The translations under genes and the position numbers were made by a program. This document shows positions 27,478 through 35,823 of a DNA stretch of 64,000 nucleotides, piece by piece (within the stretch, counting starts at the first letter, position 1; each line of letters begins with the position of its first letter). Under the pieces are notes generated by a model. The model was not told where the DNA came from, did not search any database, and saw only the letters and a program-made list of their open reading frames with translations. Source of the DNA: Acinetobacter brisouisimilis (lineage in GTDB: Bacteria; Pseudomonadota; Gammaproteobacteria; Pseudomonadales; Moraxellaceae); assembly GCF_000368265.1 (NCBI RefSeq), contig NZ_KB851219.1, positions 1,433,870 to 1,497,869 on the forward strand, written 5' to 3'.

Positions 27478-28194
27478 ATGAGTAACGAGCAACTTGAACC
27501 ACAAATTGTTGAGTTAGACAATTTGCACGAGCACCGTGAAATTGTGACATTTATGCGTCGCTCATCCCCGCTAAATACTTCACAACGTACCGCGCTGGAA
27601 CAACATCGTGACTTTATTTTGGAATATCCAGTCGGTGATTTACGTCAGCATTTTTCACATCCTGAACGTCCATTGACTGTTGAAATTGGTTTTGGAATGG
27701 GGCGTTCTCTCGTACTCATGGCACAAGCCAACCCTGAACGCAACTATGTCGGGATTGAAGTACATATTCCTGGTATTGCCCAATGTGTTTATGAAGCAGG
27801 TGAAGTAGGTTTAGACAATCTCAAAGTGCTAGATGCCGATGCGATTCAGGTTTTGCGTGAAATGCCAGATGCCAGTATTAACTGTGTACAATTGTATTTC
27901 CCAGATCCATGGCAGAAAAAACGTCATTTCAAACGCCGTTTTGTGGTCGATGAACGCATGGCTCTAGTAGAACAAAAACTGGAACTTGGCGGTACATTCC
28001 ATGCCGCAACAGACTGGGAACCATACGCAGAATGGATGCTTGATGTCTTAGACAATCGGGAAAACCTAGAAAATCTGGCAGGCAAAGGCAACAGCTACCC
28101 TCGCCCAGAATGGCGCCCTCTGACCAAGTTTGAACGTCGTGGTTTAGAGTCAGGTCACAAGATTAATGACTTTATTTTTAAAAAAATTAAATAA
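27478..28194 (+). CDS. trmB: tRNA (guanine-N7-)-methyltransferase TrmB
   Basis: A 238-residue SAM-dependent enzyme that makes m7G46 in the tRNA variable loop. Seen: the N-terminal VTFMRRSSPLNTSQ, SAM site TVEIGFGMGRSLVLMA, the signature YFPDPWQKKRHFKRR, and the C-terminal TKFERRGLESGHKINDF. All diagnostic blocks are intact. Start 27478 is chosen because the upstream reading adds non-family residues. A strong terminator follows about ten bases after the stop. Confidence 0.97.
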   Translation: MSNEQLEPQIVELDNLHEHREIVTFMRRSSPLNTSQRTALEQHRDFILEYPVGDLRQHFSHPERPLTVEIGFGMGRSLVLMAQANPERNYVGIEVHIPGIAQCVYEAGEVGLDNLKVLDADAIQVLREMPDASINCVQLYFPDPWQKKRHFKRRFVVDERMALVEQKLELGGTFHAATDWEPYAEWMLDVLDNRENLENLAGKGNSYPRPEWRPLTKFERRGLESGHKINDFIFKKIK

Positions 28195-28203
28195 TTGATT
28201 TTT

Positions 28204-28235
28204 AGCATAATGCCAAGCTAATTTGGCATTATGCT
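28204..28235 (+). terminator. Terminator of trmB
   Basis: Perfect 13-base stem AGCATAATGCCAA / TTGGCATTATGCT with a six-base loop; the following T run is short. Confidence 0.7.
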
Positions 28236-28326
28236 TTCCCAAAGAAAGCCAACCATAACTTTAACAATTCAATTAATTACATACATCAAGGCTTCATCAA
28301 ATCCATAGCACTGGACAGTTTCACAG

Positions 28327-28992
28327 TTAAACAGGAAATGCCATCACACCACGATATTGCAGCATTTGCCAAAAGCCTGTAACTCGAGCGAACCCTGCAC
28401 GGTGCAATAGCTGAATATTCTGTTCAGGACTCAATAAATGAAAATCTTGCTGTAATCGCTGACGCATTTTCTGACTTTGCTCAGGTGTTAAACCTGTTTG
28501 CTCACACACCTGTTGCAGCATGGCAAGGTCACTCTCCTGCTCAGGTTGAGTCAAATCAACATTGAGCAATATACCCTCTGGCTTTAAATGCCGATAAATA
28601 GACTGGAAAAAATCCTGTTTTTTCGATGGTTCAATAAAATGAGCAACCAGTATGCTTAAAACGGCATCGTACTGCGCGGTTGAATCCAAACAGTTTAAAT
28701 CCCCTTCAACCCACTCAATTTGCGTCACCCCTGCCAAACGCCGCTGCGCTGTTTCGAGCATAGCGGCAGACAAGTCTAATGCCGTCAATTGCCAGTCAGG
28801 ATGCTGTTGACTCAAATAAGCCAGCTCATAACCTGTGCCGCAGCCCACCACCAAAACTCGTGCAGACTCTGGCAAATAGTGTTGTAAAATTGCCGCGATC
28901 TGCTGATGGATCAGCTCATAACCCGGTATGAGCTTGACGATGTGTTGATCATAACTGGCAACCACTTGCGGGCTATGAAAATTTTTTGCCAT
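28327..28992 (-). CDS. Class I SAM-dependent methyltransferase
   Basis: A 221-residue methyltransferase. Motif I is VLVVGCGTGYELAYLS, motif II region is TALDLSAAMLETAQRRL, and the post-I segment is WVEGDLNCLDSTAQYDAVLS. The C-terminal half resembles small-molecule or tRNA cmoA-like methyltransferases, but no substrate can be assigned. Start is the first ATG, after GAGGATAAA. It stands alone and is convergent with trmB. Confidence 0.85.
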   Translation of the reverse strand: MAKNFHSPQVVASYDQHIVKLIPGYELIHQQIAAILQHYLPESARVLVVGCGTGYELAYLSQQHPDWQLTALDLSAAMLETAQRRLAGVTQIEWVEGDLNCLDSTAQYDAVLSILVAHFIEPSKKQDFFQSIYRHLKPEGILLNVDLTQPEQESDLAMLQQVCEQTGLTPEQSQKMRQRLQQDFHLLSPEQNIQLLHRAGFARVTGFWQMLQYRGVMAFPV

Positions 28993-29124
28993 TTTATCCT
29001 CTTGATTTTGTTATTTTTCATCATCCTAAATCATGGGCATCAATATAAAGGAATCTGGGATACTACTCTAGCTTATTGACCTAGAAGTTCATTATCAGAA
29101 AAACGTCAAAGTCTCTGAATTATT

Positions 29125-29907
29125 TTATGTTGCCGTATGTCTGCGCTGAATTGCATGACTCAATTGTTGATAAATCTCTGCTAAATCAGCACGTTGTTGA
29201 TACTGCAAGATATCTTGATGCATCTTCAAAATCTGTTGATCTTGACGTACGGCTGGCCCTGTTTGTACATCTTTCGGATTAAACTGCGTGGCTTTTTGTG
29301 CAGTTTCTAAAATTAAAGGATAGAGCAAACTAAAATCGACTGCGGCCCCATCCACCACCTGTTTAGCCATGTCATAACAATAATTGCTGAAGTTACAGGC
29401 AAATACCGCAGCCAAATGCAAGCTCAAGCGCTGTGCGGATGAATATACATACACCCGCTGACTTAACTGCTGTGCTAAATCTTGCAACAAGACCAAATCT
29501 TGCGGCTGAGTGGTTTCGAGTAGTAAAGGTACATTTTTCCAATCTACTGATTTTTCAAAACTAAATGTTTGTAATGGATACAGCACCCCACAGCGTACAT
29601 GATGCTGTTGTAAAACTTGAAGGTCCGTACTACCTGAAGTATGCAACACCAATATATTCGATAAATGCTTGGATAGCTGCTGAGCAACTTGCGCAATTGC
29701 CTGATCTTTTACCGCGATAATTAGCAACTCAATCTGGTGATCTAATTGCTGTAACTGATCTACTGCACAAGCATGAACCTGTATCGCAAGCTGCTGAGCA
29801 TGCGTCAAATTTGGGCTATAGACTTGCTGAATCTGATGTCCCGATTGTTGTAAGGCCATTGCCAAATGAGTAGCGACACGCCCAGAACCAATAAAACTTA
29901 TTTTCAT
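29125..29907 (-). CDS. Rossmann-fold DUF2520 domain protein
   Basis: A 260-residue protein. The N-terminal NAD(P)-binding domain begins MKISFIGSGRVATHLAMALQ (GxGxxA type) and is followed by the C-terminal DUF2520 helical domain (AVFACNFSNYCYDMAKQVVD, LLYPLILETAQKA, TGPAVRQDQQILKMH). Family members resemble pyrroline-5-carboxylate or ketopantoate reductases, but the substrate is unknown. ATG 29907 is chosen because the dinucleotide motif must lie near the N-terminus. It lies downstream of grxD with a terminator between. Confidence 0.88.
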   Translation of the reverse strand: MKISFIGSGRVATHLAMALQQSGHQIQQVYSPNLTHAQQLAIQVHACAVDQLQQLDHQIELLIIAVKDQAIAQVAQQLSKHLSNILVLHTSGSTDLQVLQQHHVRCGVLYPLQTFSFEKSVDWKNVPLLLETTQPQDLVLLQDLAQQLSQRVYVYSSAQRLSLHLAAVFACNFSNYCYDMAKQVVDGAAVDFSLLYPLILETAQKATQFNPKDVQTGPAVRQDQQILKMHQDILQYQQRADLAEIYQQLSHAIQRRHTAT

Positions 29908-29935
29908 AATGATTTTCTCAAGCACTCCACAATAA

Positions 29936-29959
29936 AAAAGCGCCAAATATGGCGCTTTT
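29936..29959 (-). terminator. Terminator of grxD
   Basis: Stem AAAAGCGCCA / TGGCGCTTTT with a four-base loop and a T run on the minus strand, 15 bases after the grxD stop. Confidence 0.85.
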
Positions 29960-29974
29960 CAGATCGGCAGCAGA

Positions 29975-30316
29975 TTATGCTTCTGGTGCTGAGCTGTATT
30001 GTTCAACCAAAGGCTGTAATTCGCCTTTTTGGAACATATCGAGCATGATGTCGCTACCGCCGATTAACTCGCCATTGATCCAAAGCTGTGGAAATGTTGG
30101 CCAGTTTGCAATTTTTGGTAAAGTTGCACGAATATCTGGATTTTCCAAGATATTCACATAAGCAAATGGACGACCAATCTGACTGAGTGCTTCTACTGCA
30201 CGTGCAGAAAAACCACATTGTGGGAATTGTGGTGTGCCTTTCATATATAGAAGTACAGCATGTTTAGCAATTTGATCACGAATTAACGCTTCAGTATCGC
30301 GTGCTTGTTCAGTCAT
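29975..30316 (-). CDS. grxD: Monothiol glutaredoxin (Grx4 family)
   Basis: A 113-residue monothiol glutaredoxin with the CGFS active site in TPQFPQCGFSARAVEAL, preceded by VLLYMKGTP, and with the glutathione-binding NWPTFPQLWINGELIGGSDI. It binds and delivers [2Fe-2S] clusters, often with BolA. Acidic C-terminal tail. Length normal, start with GAGGATTTAT upstream. It shares the window with the Fe-S carrier NfuA at 34.3 kb. Confidence 0.96.
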   Translation of the reverse strand: MTEQARDTEALIRDQIAKHAVLLYMKGTPQFPQCGFSARAVEALSQIGRPFAYVNILENPDIRATLPKIANWPTFPQLWINGELIGGSDIMLDMFQKGELQPLVEQYSSAPEA

Positions 30317-30476
30317 AGATAAATCCTCAACTATTCTAGGCGGTATTATACCTAAAACTTAGGAATAAGGTGGGTATGTCGAGAATTTTTCTGTTTTTCT
30401 CTTATTATGACTTTCCATCTGTGGCAGATTTTGTTTATATAAACCTTTTTTAATCTAAAACCAATACGAGATTATC

Positions 30477-31691
30477 ATGAGTAATATTACCCTTGCTCCG
30501 GTACAAACTGATCAGCCTTCTCATCTAATGGCAACTTATGGTCGCCAACCGATCAGTTTTGTGCGAGGACAAGGTTCGTATTTATATACTGAAGATGGTA
30601 CAGCTTACCTCGATGCGCTAACAGGGATCGCGGTTTGTGGTTTGGGACATGCTCACCCTGTAATCGCACAAGCTATTGCAGAACAGGCTCAAACCCTTGT
30701 TCATACCAGCAACCTGTTTGAGATTCCTTGGCAAACTGCCGCAGCACAAAAATTGGCAGAAGTGTCTGGTATGGAAGAAATCTTCTTTTCCAACAGTGGT
30801 GCAGAATCCAATGAGGGTGCAATTAAAATTGCACGTAAATATGGACACCAGCAAGGTATCCAGTCACCGAAAATTATTGTCGCTGAACATTCATTCCACG
30901 GCCGTACTTTGGCAACCCTTTCAGCAACAGGCAATGCCAAAGTGCAAGAAGGCTTTGCTCCTTTAGTGGAAGGTTTCTTACGCGTTCCATTTGGCGATAT
31001 TGAAGCGATCCAAGAACTGGCTTTAGCACATCCTGATATTGTGGCAATACTGGTTGAGCCAATTCAAGGTGAAGGTGGCGTCAATACTGCTCCTCAAGGA
31101 TTTAGTTATCTAGAAGAAATTCGTCAGATCTGTAACCAACACCAATGGCTGATGATGCTTGATGAAGTACAGACAGGTAATGGTCGTACAGGTAAATTCT
31201 TTGCTTATCAACACACCAACATTATTCCTGATGTATTAACCACGGCGAAGGGCTTAGGAAATGGTTTCCCGATCGGTGCTGTAATGGCTCAAGGTCGTGC
31301 TGTAGGTGTGTTACAAGCAGGTAACCACGGTTCAACTTATGGTGGTACAGCTTTGGGTTCGCGTGTGGTATATACCGTGCTTGATCTACTTCAAAAAGAA
31401 AATATTGTTGAGAATGCTGGAAAAATTGGTCAATACATTGTTGATCAGTTACGTAGCCAACTTAGCGGGTTAAATGTGACTGTGCGTGGTTTTGGTATGA
31501 TGATCGGGATCGAATTACCAAAAGCCTGTGGCACATTGGTCAATACTGCTCGTGAACAAAAGCAATTAATCATTAATGTGACTGCGGGCAACGTTGTACG
31601 TTTATTGCCAGCGCTGAACATGACGCAAGAACAGGCAGATGACCTGATTCAACGTCTTGTACCACTGATTAAAGACTTCTTGCACAACTAA
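30477..31691 (+). CDS. argD: Acetylornithine/succinyldiaminopimelate aminotransferase ArgD
   Basis: A 404-residue class III PLP aminotransferase acting in arginine (and lysine) synthesis. Seen: FSNSGAESNEGAIKIARKYG, the substrate region AEHSFHGRTLATLSATG, VEPIQGEGGV, LDEVQTGNGRTGKF and the PLP lysine in TTAKGLGNGFPIGA, then NHGSTYGGTALGSRV. This set matches ArgD rather than GabT or other class III enzymes. Length normal. It is monocistronic, ending at a terminator near 31.77 kb. Confidence 0.95.
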   Translation: MSNITLAPVQTDQPSHLMATYGRQPISFVRGQGSYLYTEDGTAYLDALTGIAVCGLGHAHPVIAQAIAEQAQTLVHTSNLFEIPWQTAAAQKLAEVSGMEEIFFSNSGAESNEGAIKIARKYGHQQGIQSPKIIVAEHSFHGRTLATLSATGNAKVQEGFAPLVEGFLRVPFGDIEAIQELALAHPDIVAILVEPIQGEGGVNTAPQGFSYLEEIRQICNQHQWLMMLDEVQTGNGRTGKFFAYQHTNIIPDVLTTAKGLGNGFPIGAVMAQGRAVGVLQAGNHGSTYGGTALGSRVVYTVLDLLQKENIVENAGKIGQYIVDQLRSQLSGLNVTVRGFGMMIGIELPKACGTLVNTAREQKQLIINVTAGNVVRLLPALNMTQEQADDLIQRLVPLIKDFLHN

Positions 31692-31769
31692 TCTGTCTCA
31701 TCACAGATTACCCCTTTGTTATATTTATTCCATAGGAAAAATCCAGCAAAGAAGCATAGTCACTAATTC

Positions 31770-31799
31770 AAAACCGAGTTAAGTCATTAACTCGGTTTT
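31770..31799 (+). terminator. Terminator of argD
   Basis: Perfect 13-base stem AAAACCGAGTTAA / TTAACTCGGTTTT with a GTCA loop, followed by further T. Confidence 0.88.
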
Positions 31800-32090
31800 T
31801 TTATATTGGGTTGAGTGTAAGCAGATTTACGCTCACATTTAGTCAGTAAAGTGATCTATTAGGATTGTTCAGTAATCAGTTCAACGCTGTAGGCTTAGAA
31901 ACTCATATTTACAGAAGATCTTAAAAAAAAATGGAATTTAAAAAAAGATTGCAAAGGCTAGAAAACTGATTAAGAAATCAATAGAGATTTAGAATCAATG
32001 CCTGTCATAAGCCCATTTTATTTTTTCACTTTACTAAAGTAAAAATGATAAAAAACCCAACAGTAAGCAACTACATTTATCTTTAAAAAT

Positions 32091-32124
32091 ACAAACGCCC
32101 AATGAAAATTCATCAGGCGTTTGT
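32091..32124 (-). terminator. Terminator of carbonic anhydrase gene
   Basis: Stem ACAAACGCC / GGCGTTTGT with a longer loop that can itself pair partly. On the minus strand it is followed by ATTTTT. It lies about 50 bases after the stop. Confidence 0.7.
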
Positions 32125-32172
32125 TTAAAACAACATATCATTCTATTTCAGAATAAGACTCTTTTTTAATTC

Positions 32173-32799
32173 TTAGAAATCAAAAAAATCGACATTACCT
32201 GTTTGTAGTGAATACTCAGCACCCACAACAATCATTTTACCTTTAGCAATCAGACTTTCTAATACTGCTGAGCCATGACGTAACTGATTGACTGATGCAA
32301 AGACGTTTGAACGTACTGCATGTTCTGAAAGTTTGCAAAGATCGTGTTTAAGTTCAGTCTGCATTAAAATTTCAACCGATGGACGCACACGATTGACAAT
32401 TGACATCAAGTTGCTTGATGGTGGACTCTCAGGATTCATCAAAGTATCGATGGTTGCCTGAATAGCGCCACAGTGACTATGACCTAAAACGACCACAACA
32501 GCACAATCATAGCGTTCTGCTGCAAATTCCACACTTCCCACTTGAGAAGGCGCAACAATATTACCTGCAACACGAATTACGAATAGATCACCCAAGCCCT
32601 GATCAAATACAATTTCAGCAGGAACTCGAGAATCCGAACAACCCAAAATAATTGCAAACGGATTTTGGTCTGTTGTGAGTAATTCACGGTGTTCTTGTGA
32701 AACGAGGTCAGGAATTGAGGATTTCCCATTTACAAAACGCTCGTTACCTTGTTTTAAACGCTCTAGGGCTTCTTGTGCCGTTAACATGTTATTTCCCAT
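32173..32799 (-). CDS. Beta-class carbonic anhydrase
   Basis: A 208-residue zinc enzyme interconverting CO2 and bicarbonate. Zinc ligands and the Asp-Arg dyad are present: C54, D56, R58 in ILGCSDSRVP, then H107 and C110 in VLGHSHCGA. Also conserved is FVIRVAGNIVAPSQVGSVEFA. No signal peptide, so cytoplasmic. The second ATG, four codons in (32787, after GGGA), is an equally good start. Monocistronic. Confidence 0.93.
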   Translation of the reverse strand: MGNNMLTAQEALERLKQGNERFVNGKSSIPDLVSQEHRELLTTDQNPFAIILGCSDSRVPAEIVFDQGLGDLFVIRVAGNIVAPSQVGSVEFAAERYDCAVVVVLGHSHCGAIQATIDTLMNPESPPSSNLMSIVNRVRPSVEILMQTELKHDLCKLSEHAVRSNVFASVNQLRHGSAVLESLIAKGKMIVVGAEYSLQTGNVDFFDF

Positions 32800-33011
32800 T
32801 CGCTTTAAATTGAAAAATCAACAACATTCTAAAACTGCATAACACGCTTGTCACTGACTAAAACATCCTCTTTGTAGAACTTATTGGTCTGAATTTCGTA
32901 ATTCAAAGCACTTTTTTCCCAAGTTTTTTTAATTTGCATAAAATCTATCTCTAGCATCTATTTTTTTAGACAAGGTATACTGAAAGCTTTCCATGTTGAT
33001 TTTGATTGTCT

Positions 33012-34034
33012 ATGACTGCCACTGCTGCACATCCTCGTATAGAGCAATTAATTGAATCTCATCTCGATTTTTTAGAGCAGGAATTCTCTCAACCTAAAAA
33101 TCTGCATGATGAAGTTCAGGCGTTTTTTCATTGGTTTACAGAACAAAACTTGCAGGATTTGTGGAACTTTCAAAGTCTGTTTAATTTGCTGGAACAACAA
33201 GTCTTAAAAAACCAGTTAAGCGCATTTTTTGTTGAACAATGTGTTGAACATATTCGTTTTGCATTGGTACACGACCTCAATGATCATACAAAAATTGCAG
33301 ATATCTTCGATGTCATGACCATTGACAAAATTGCTCAATATGTTGCAAGCAAAACTGAACATCGTCACAAATTAATTCATCGGGTTGTGAATCATCCTGC
33401 TTTTTCTGCCATGATTTCCCAACTGATTCAGCAAGCTTTAGAAGATTATTTCGAACATAGTATGGGCAAGCGTGTGCCAACTGTTGGGCGTTTTATGAAA
33501 ATGGGCAAATCAGTGTTTGAAAGTGTCACAGACTCACGCTTTGAACAGACAGTGGCACATTATTTACAAAAAAATATCGTAAAATTGAGCCAACTGAGCG
33601 AACAAGTGCTGAATCAGCATTTTGACAATGACAAGCTCTATCATTTTCAGGCGAATCTGTGGCACAAAATCAAAGCCTCACCACTCAGCGTGTTTAAAAA
33701 TTATATCGTCCTAGAAGACTTGCCACATACCGTTGGGCTTGCACATGAGGTTTGGAATCATCTGCGTCAAACGGACTATTTAAAACAGCAGCTACATGAT
33801 GGTTTATATACGTGGTATGTGCGCAATCAGGAGCGTAACTTCCGACAATTACTACGTGATTTAAATATAGATGAAGGCTTACTCATGCAGCAGTTACAGC
33901 CATTATTTGCATCTATTATGCAACAAGCAATTAGCTCAGGCTTTTTAAGACAACGCGCACGTGGTTTTTTAGAACGCTTTTATTATGCTGAAACAACACG
34001 GCAAATTTTGGCCTTCGACAACAATCAAGAATAG
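33012..34034 (+). CDS. Hypothetical helical protein
   Basis: A 340-residue protein that I do not recognise. It is predicted to be almost wholly helical, rich in Gln, His, Leu and Phe, without signal peptide or clear membrane segment. It contains a basic patch around residue 155 (MGKRVPTVGRFMKMGKSVFE). ATG 33012 is used; the reading from TTG 33006 adds only two residues. Codon use matches the neighbours. It stands alone, divergent from the carbonic anhydrase gene. No function is proposed. Confidence 0.75.
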   Translation: MTATAAHPRIEQLIESHLDFLEQEFSQPKNLHDEVQAFFHWFTEQNLQDLWNFQSLFNLLEQQVLKNQLSAFFVEQCVEHIRFALVHDLNDHTKIADIFDVMTIDKIAQYVASKTEHRHKLIHRVVNHPAFSAMISQLIQQALEDYFEHSMGKRVPTVGRFMKMGKSVFESVTDSRFEQTVAHYLQKNIVKLSQLSEQVLNQHFDNDKLYHFQANLWHKIKASPLSVFKNYIVLEDLPHTVGLAHEVWNHLRQTDYLKQQLHDGLYTWYVRNQERNFRQLLRDLNIDEGLLMQQLQPLFASIMQQAISSGFLRQRARGFLERFYYAETTRQILAFDNNQE

Positions 34035-34260
34035 GGTCTGATTAAACCTGAACTTTCTTTCGTTTAAGCTAAGATTGCCAAACCGTATCACTCTAGTGCT
34101 ACTGCTTGTCTCTGTGTGACAACTGGCAATTTAATCATCGATAGATCGGGCTGTAGCAGCAGCCCCTCATGCAAATAAATATAGCCAAAAGCTTACTCAG
34201 CATTTTAGCTGTAGTGTATAAGTTAGATTTTTAAGGTCAGTTATTTTTTCAGATCATAAA

Positions 34261-34287
34261 AAAACCTCCATTATTTATGGAGGTTTT
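34261..34287 (-). terminator. Terminator of nfuA
   Basis: Perfect 10-base stem AAAACCTCCA / TGGAGGTTTT with a seven-base loop and a long T run on the minus strand, 25 bases after the nfuA stop. Confidence 0.88.
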
Positions 34288-34312
34288 GGCTTTACGGCAA
34301 ACGCTTTCGTTA

Positions 34313-34957
34313 TTATTTAAAATAAGCGCCTTCAGCCTGACTATGGTCAGTTTGGTCAACCACACGTTGCAGCTCAGGAATATGTTCGCGCAAAGTCGTT
34401 TCGACACCTTGCTTCAAGGTCACATCGATTGCTGAACACCCCTGACAACCACCACCAAATTTTAGTACTGCAGTTAAACCATTCTCAGCGTCATCTTGGA
34501 CTTCAACCAATGAGCAGCTACCGCCATGCCCTGCAAGACCTGGATTAATTTCAGCTTGCAACACATAGATGATACGCTCTTCAATCGAAGCATCTGGACC
34601 AACACGCGGCACTTTCGAGTTTGGTGCACGGAAAGTCAGCTGACCACCAAAGCGATCTTTGTTATAGTCGATTACAGCATCACGCAAATACGGAATCGAT
34701 GGACGATCAACAAAGGCAGGAAAATCTGGATAATCTTGTTTATAGTCTGTTGGAATTACTTCATCTGGTGCACTATAAGCCATGCAGCATTCAGCACGCG
34801 GCGTTCCTGCGTTTTCTACAAAAACACGAACACCAATGCCTGGAGTATTTTGTTTTTCCAATAAATCACTTAAATACTCTTGTGCAGAGGGAGTAATCAA
34901 TAAATTTGGAATTTCCTCTGCGTCTGTCACTTTAATGCTGATGTTCTCAGTCGACAT
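34313..34957 (-). CDS. nfuA: Fe-S biogenesis protein NfuA
   Basis: A 214-residue carrier that transfers [4Fe-4S] clusters to apoproteins. It has a degenerate A-type domain at residues 15-110 (LLITPSAQEYLSDLLEKQNT) and a C-terminal Nfu domain with the cluster-binding CxxC at C171 and C174 (FGGGCQGCSAIDVTLKQGVE). ATG 34957 is chosen, with TTGAGGAAA upstream; a longer reading adds five residues. Length and domain order are the same as E. coli NfuA. Monocistronic. Confidence 0.96.
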   Translation of the reverse strand: MSTENISIKVTDAEEIPNLLITPSAQEYLSDLLEKQNTPGIGVRVFVENAGTPRAECCMAYSAPDEVIPTDYKQDYPDFPAFVDRPSIPYLRDAVIDYNKDRFGGQLTFRAPNSKVPRVGPDASIEERIIYVLQAEINPGLAGHGGSCSLVEVQDDAENGLTAVLKFGGGCQGCSAIDVTLKQGVETTLREHIPELQRVVDQTDHSQAEGAYFK

Positions 34958-35096
34958 AACGTTTTTCCTCAATATGAAGATTGTATTTTAACTGAAGATA
35001 TGGGGGAATTGAGAAAAATCAACTAAAATTGTCGGAATTCTTTTATACCCGCATATAGCCTCTATGAAACCAGATCGGAATTAAGCGAAAACTCTT

Positions 35097-35717
35097 ATGT
35101 TACCTTTACCTTTTAACCACACCATTACCTTAATTATTATCACTGTTGCGATCTCGTTGTTGGCGTTTTCCAAGCAACAGGTCATGAACCGACTAATTTT
35201 TTGGCCACCTGCTGTTCAACAAGGTCAATATGATCGTTTCTTTGCACATGGCTTTGTTCATGCTGATGGTACTCATTTGCTGTTTAACATGATTACCCTG
35301 TTTTTCTTCGGTAGTGTCATTGAACAGTTTTACCGCCAATACTTAGACAATATGGGTTTTGTGCTATTTTATTTTGGTGCATTAATTTTTAGCATCTTGC
35401 CAAGTTATCTAAAACATAAGAATGATTATCAATGGGCAAGTTTAGGGGCTTCAGGTGCCGTTTCTGCTGTACTGTTTTCTTATATTCTGTTTAAACCCTG
35501 GAGTCTAATTCTGGTATTTTTCATTCCCATGCCAGCCATTGTTTTTGCAATTTTATATGTAGGCTACAGCATTTGGTCAAGTAAACGTCAAGGGAGCCAC
35601 ATTAATCACAGCGCACATCTCTGGGGAGCACTCTATGGTGTTGTTGTCACGATTGTAGTTAACCCGGCAGTGATTGGTTACTTCTTTAATCAAATTCAGC
35701 ATGTGCCATTCTTCTAA
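35097..35717 (+). CDS. Rhomboid-family intramembrane serine protease
   Basis: A 206-residue protein with about six membrane helices. The catalytic serine lies in LGASGAVSA (S119), and the catalytic histidine in NHSAHLWGALYG (probably H174). The L1-loop HADGTHLLFNMITLFFFG supplies the conserved HLxxN. It cleaves single-pass membrane proteins within the inner membrane; substrates are unknown. A compact core-only rhomboid without extra domains. Monocistronic, divergent from nfuA. Confidence 0.93.
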   Translation: MLPLPFNHTITLIIITVAISLLAFSKQQVMNRLIFWPPAVQQGQYDRFFAHGFVHADGTHLLFNMITLFFFGSVIEQFYRQYLDNMGFVLFYFGALIFSILPSYLKHKNDYQWASLGASGAVSAVLFSYILFKPWSLILVFFIPMPAIVFAILYVGYSIWSSKRQGSHINHSAHLWGALYGVVVTIVVNPAVIGYFFNQIQHVPFF

Positions 35718-35823
35718 TAAAAAGCTACATTTTTTAGCAAATTTGATCATTTATGTTATGCCTTTTGCTGTATTGGGATACATAATGAATCATGATCGCA
35801 GTAAATGAAAATAAGGAAGATCA

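Larger units (their letters stand above)
31692..32172. other. Intergenic gap between argD and carbonic anhydrase gene
   Basis: About 480 bases. It carries the argD terminator (31770-31799) and the carbonic anhydrase terminator (32091-32124). The AT-rich section between them, 31800-32090, shows no gene or repeat that I recognise. Confidence 0.6.
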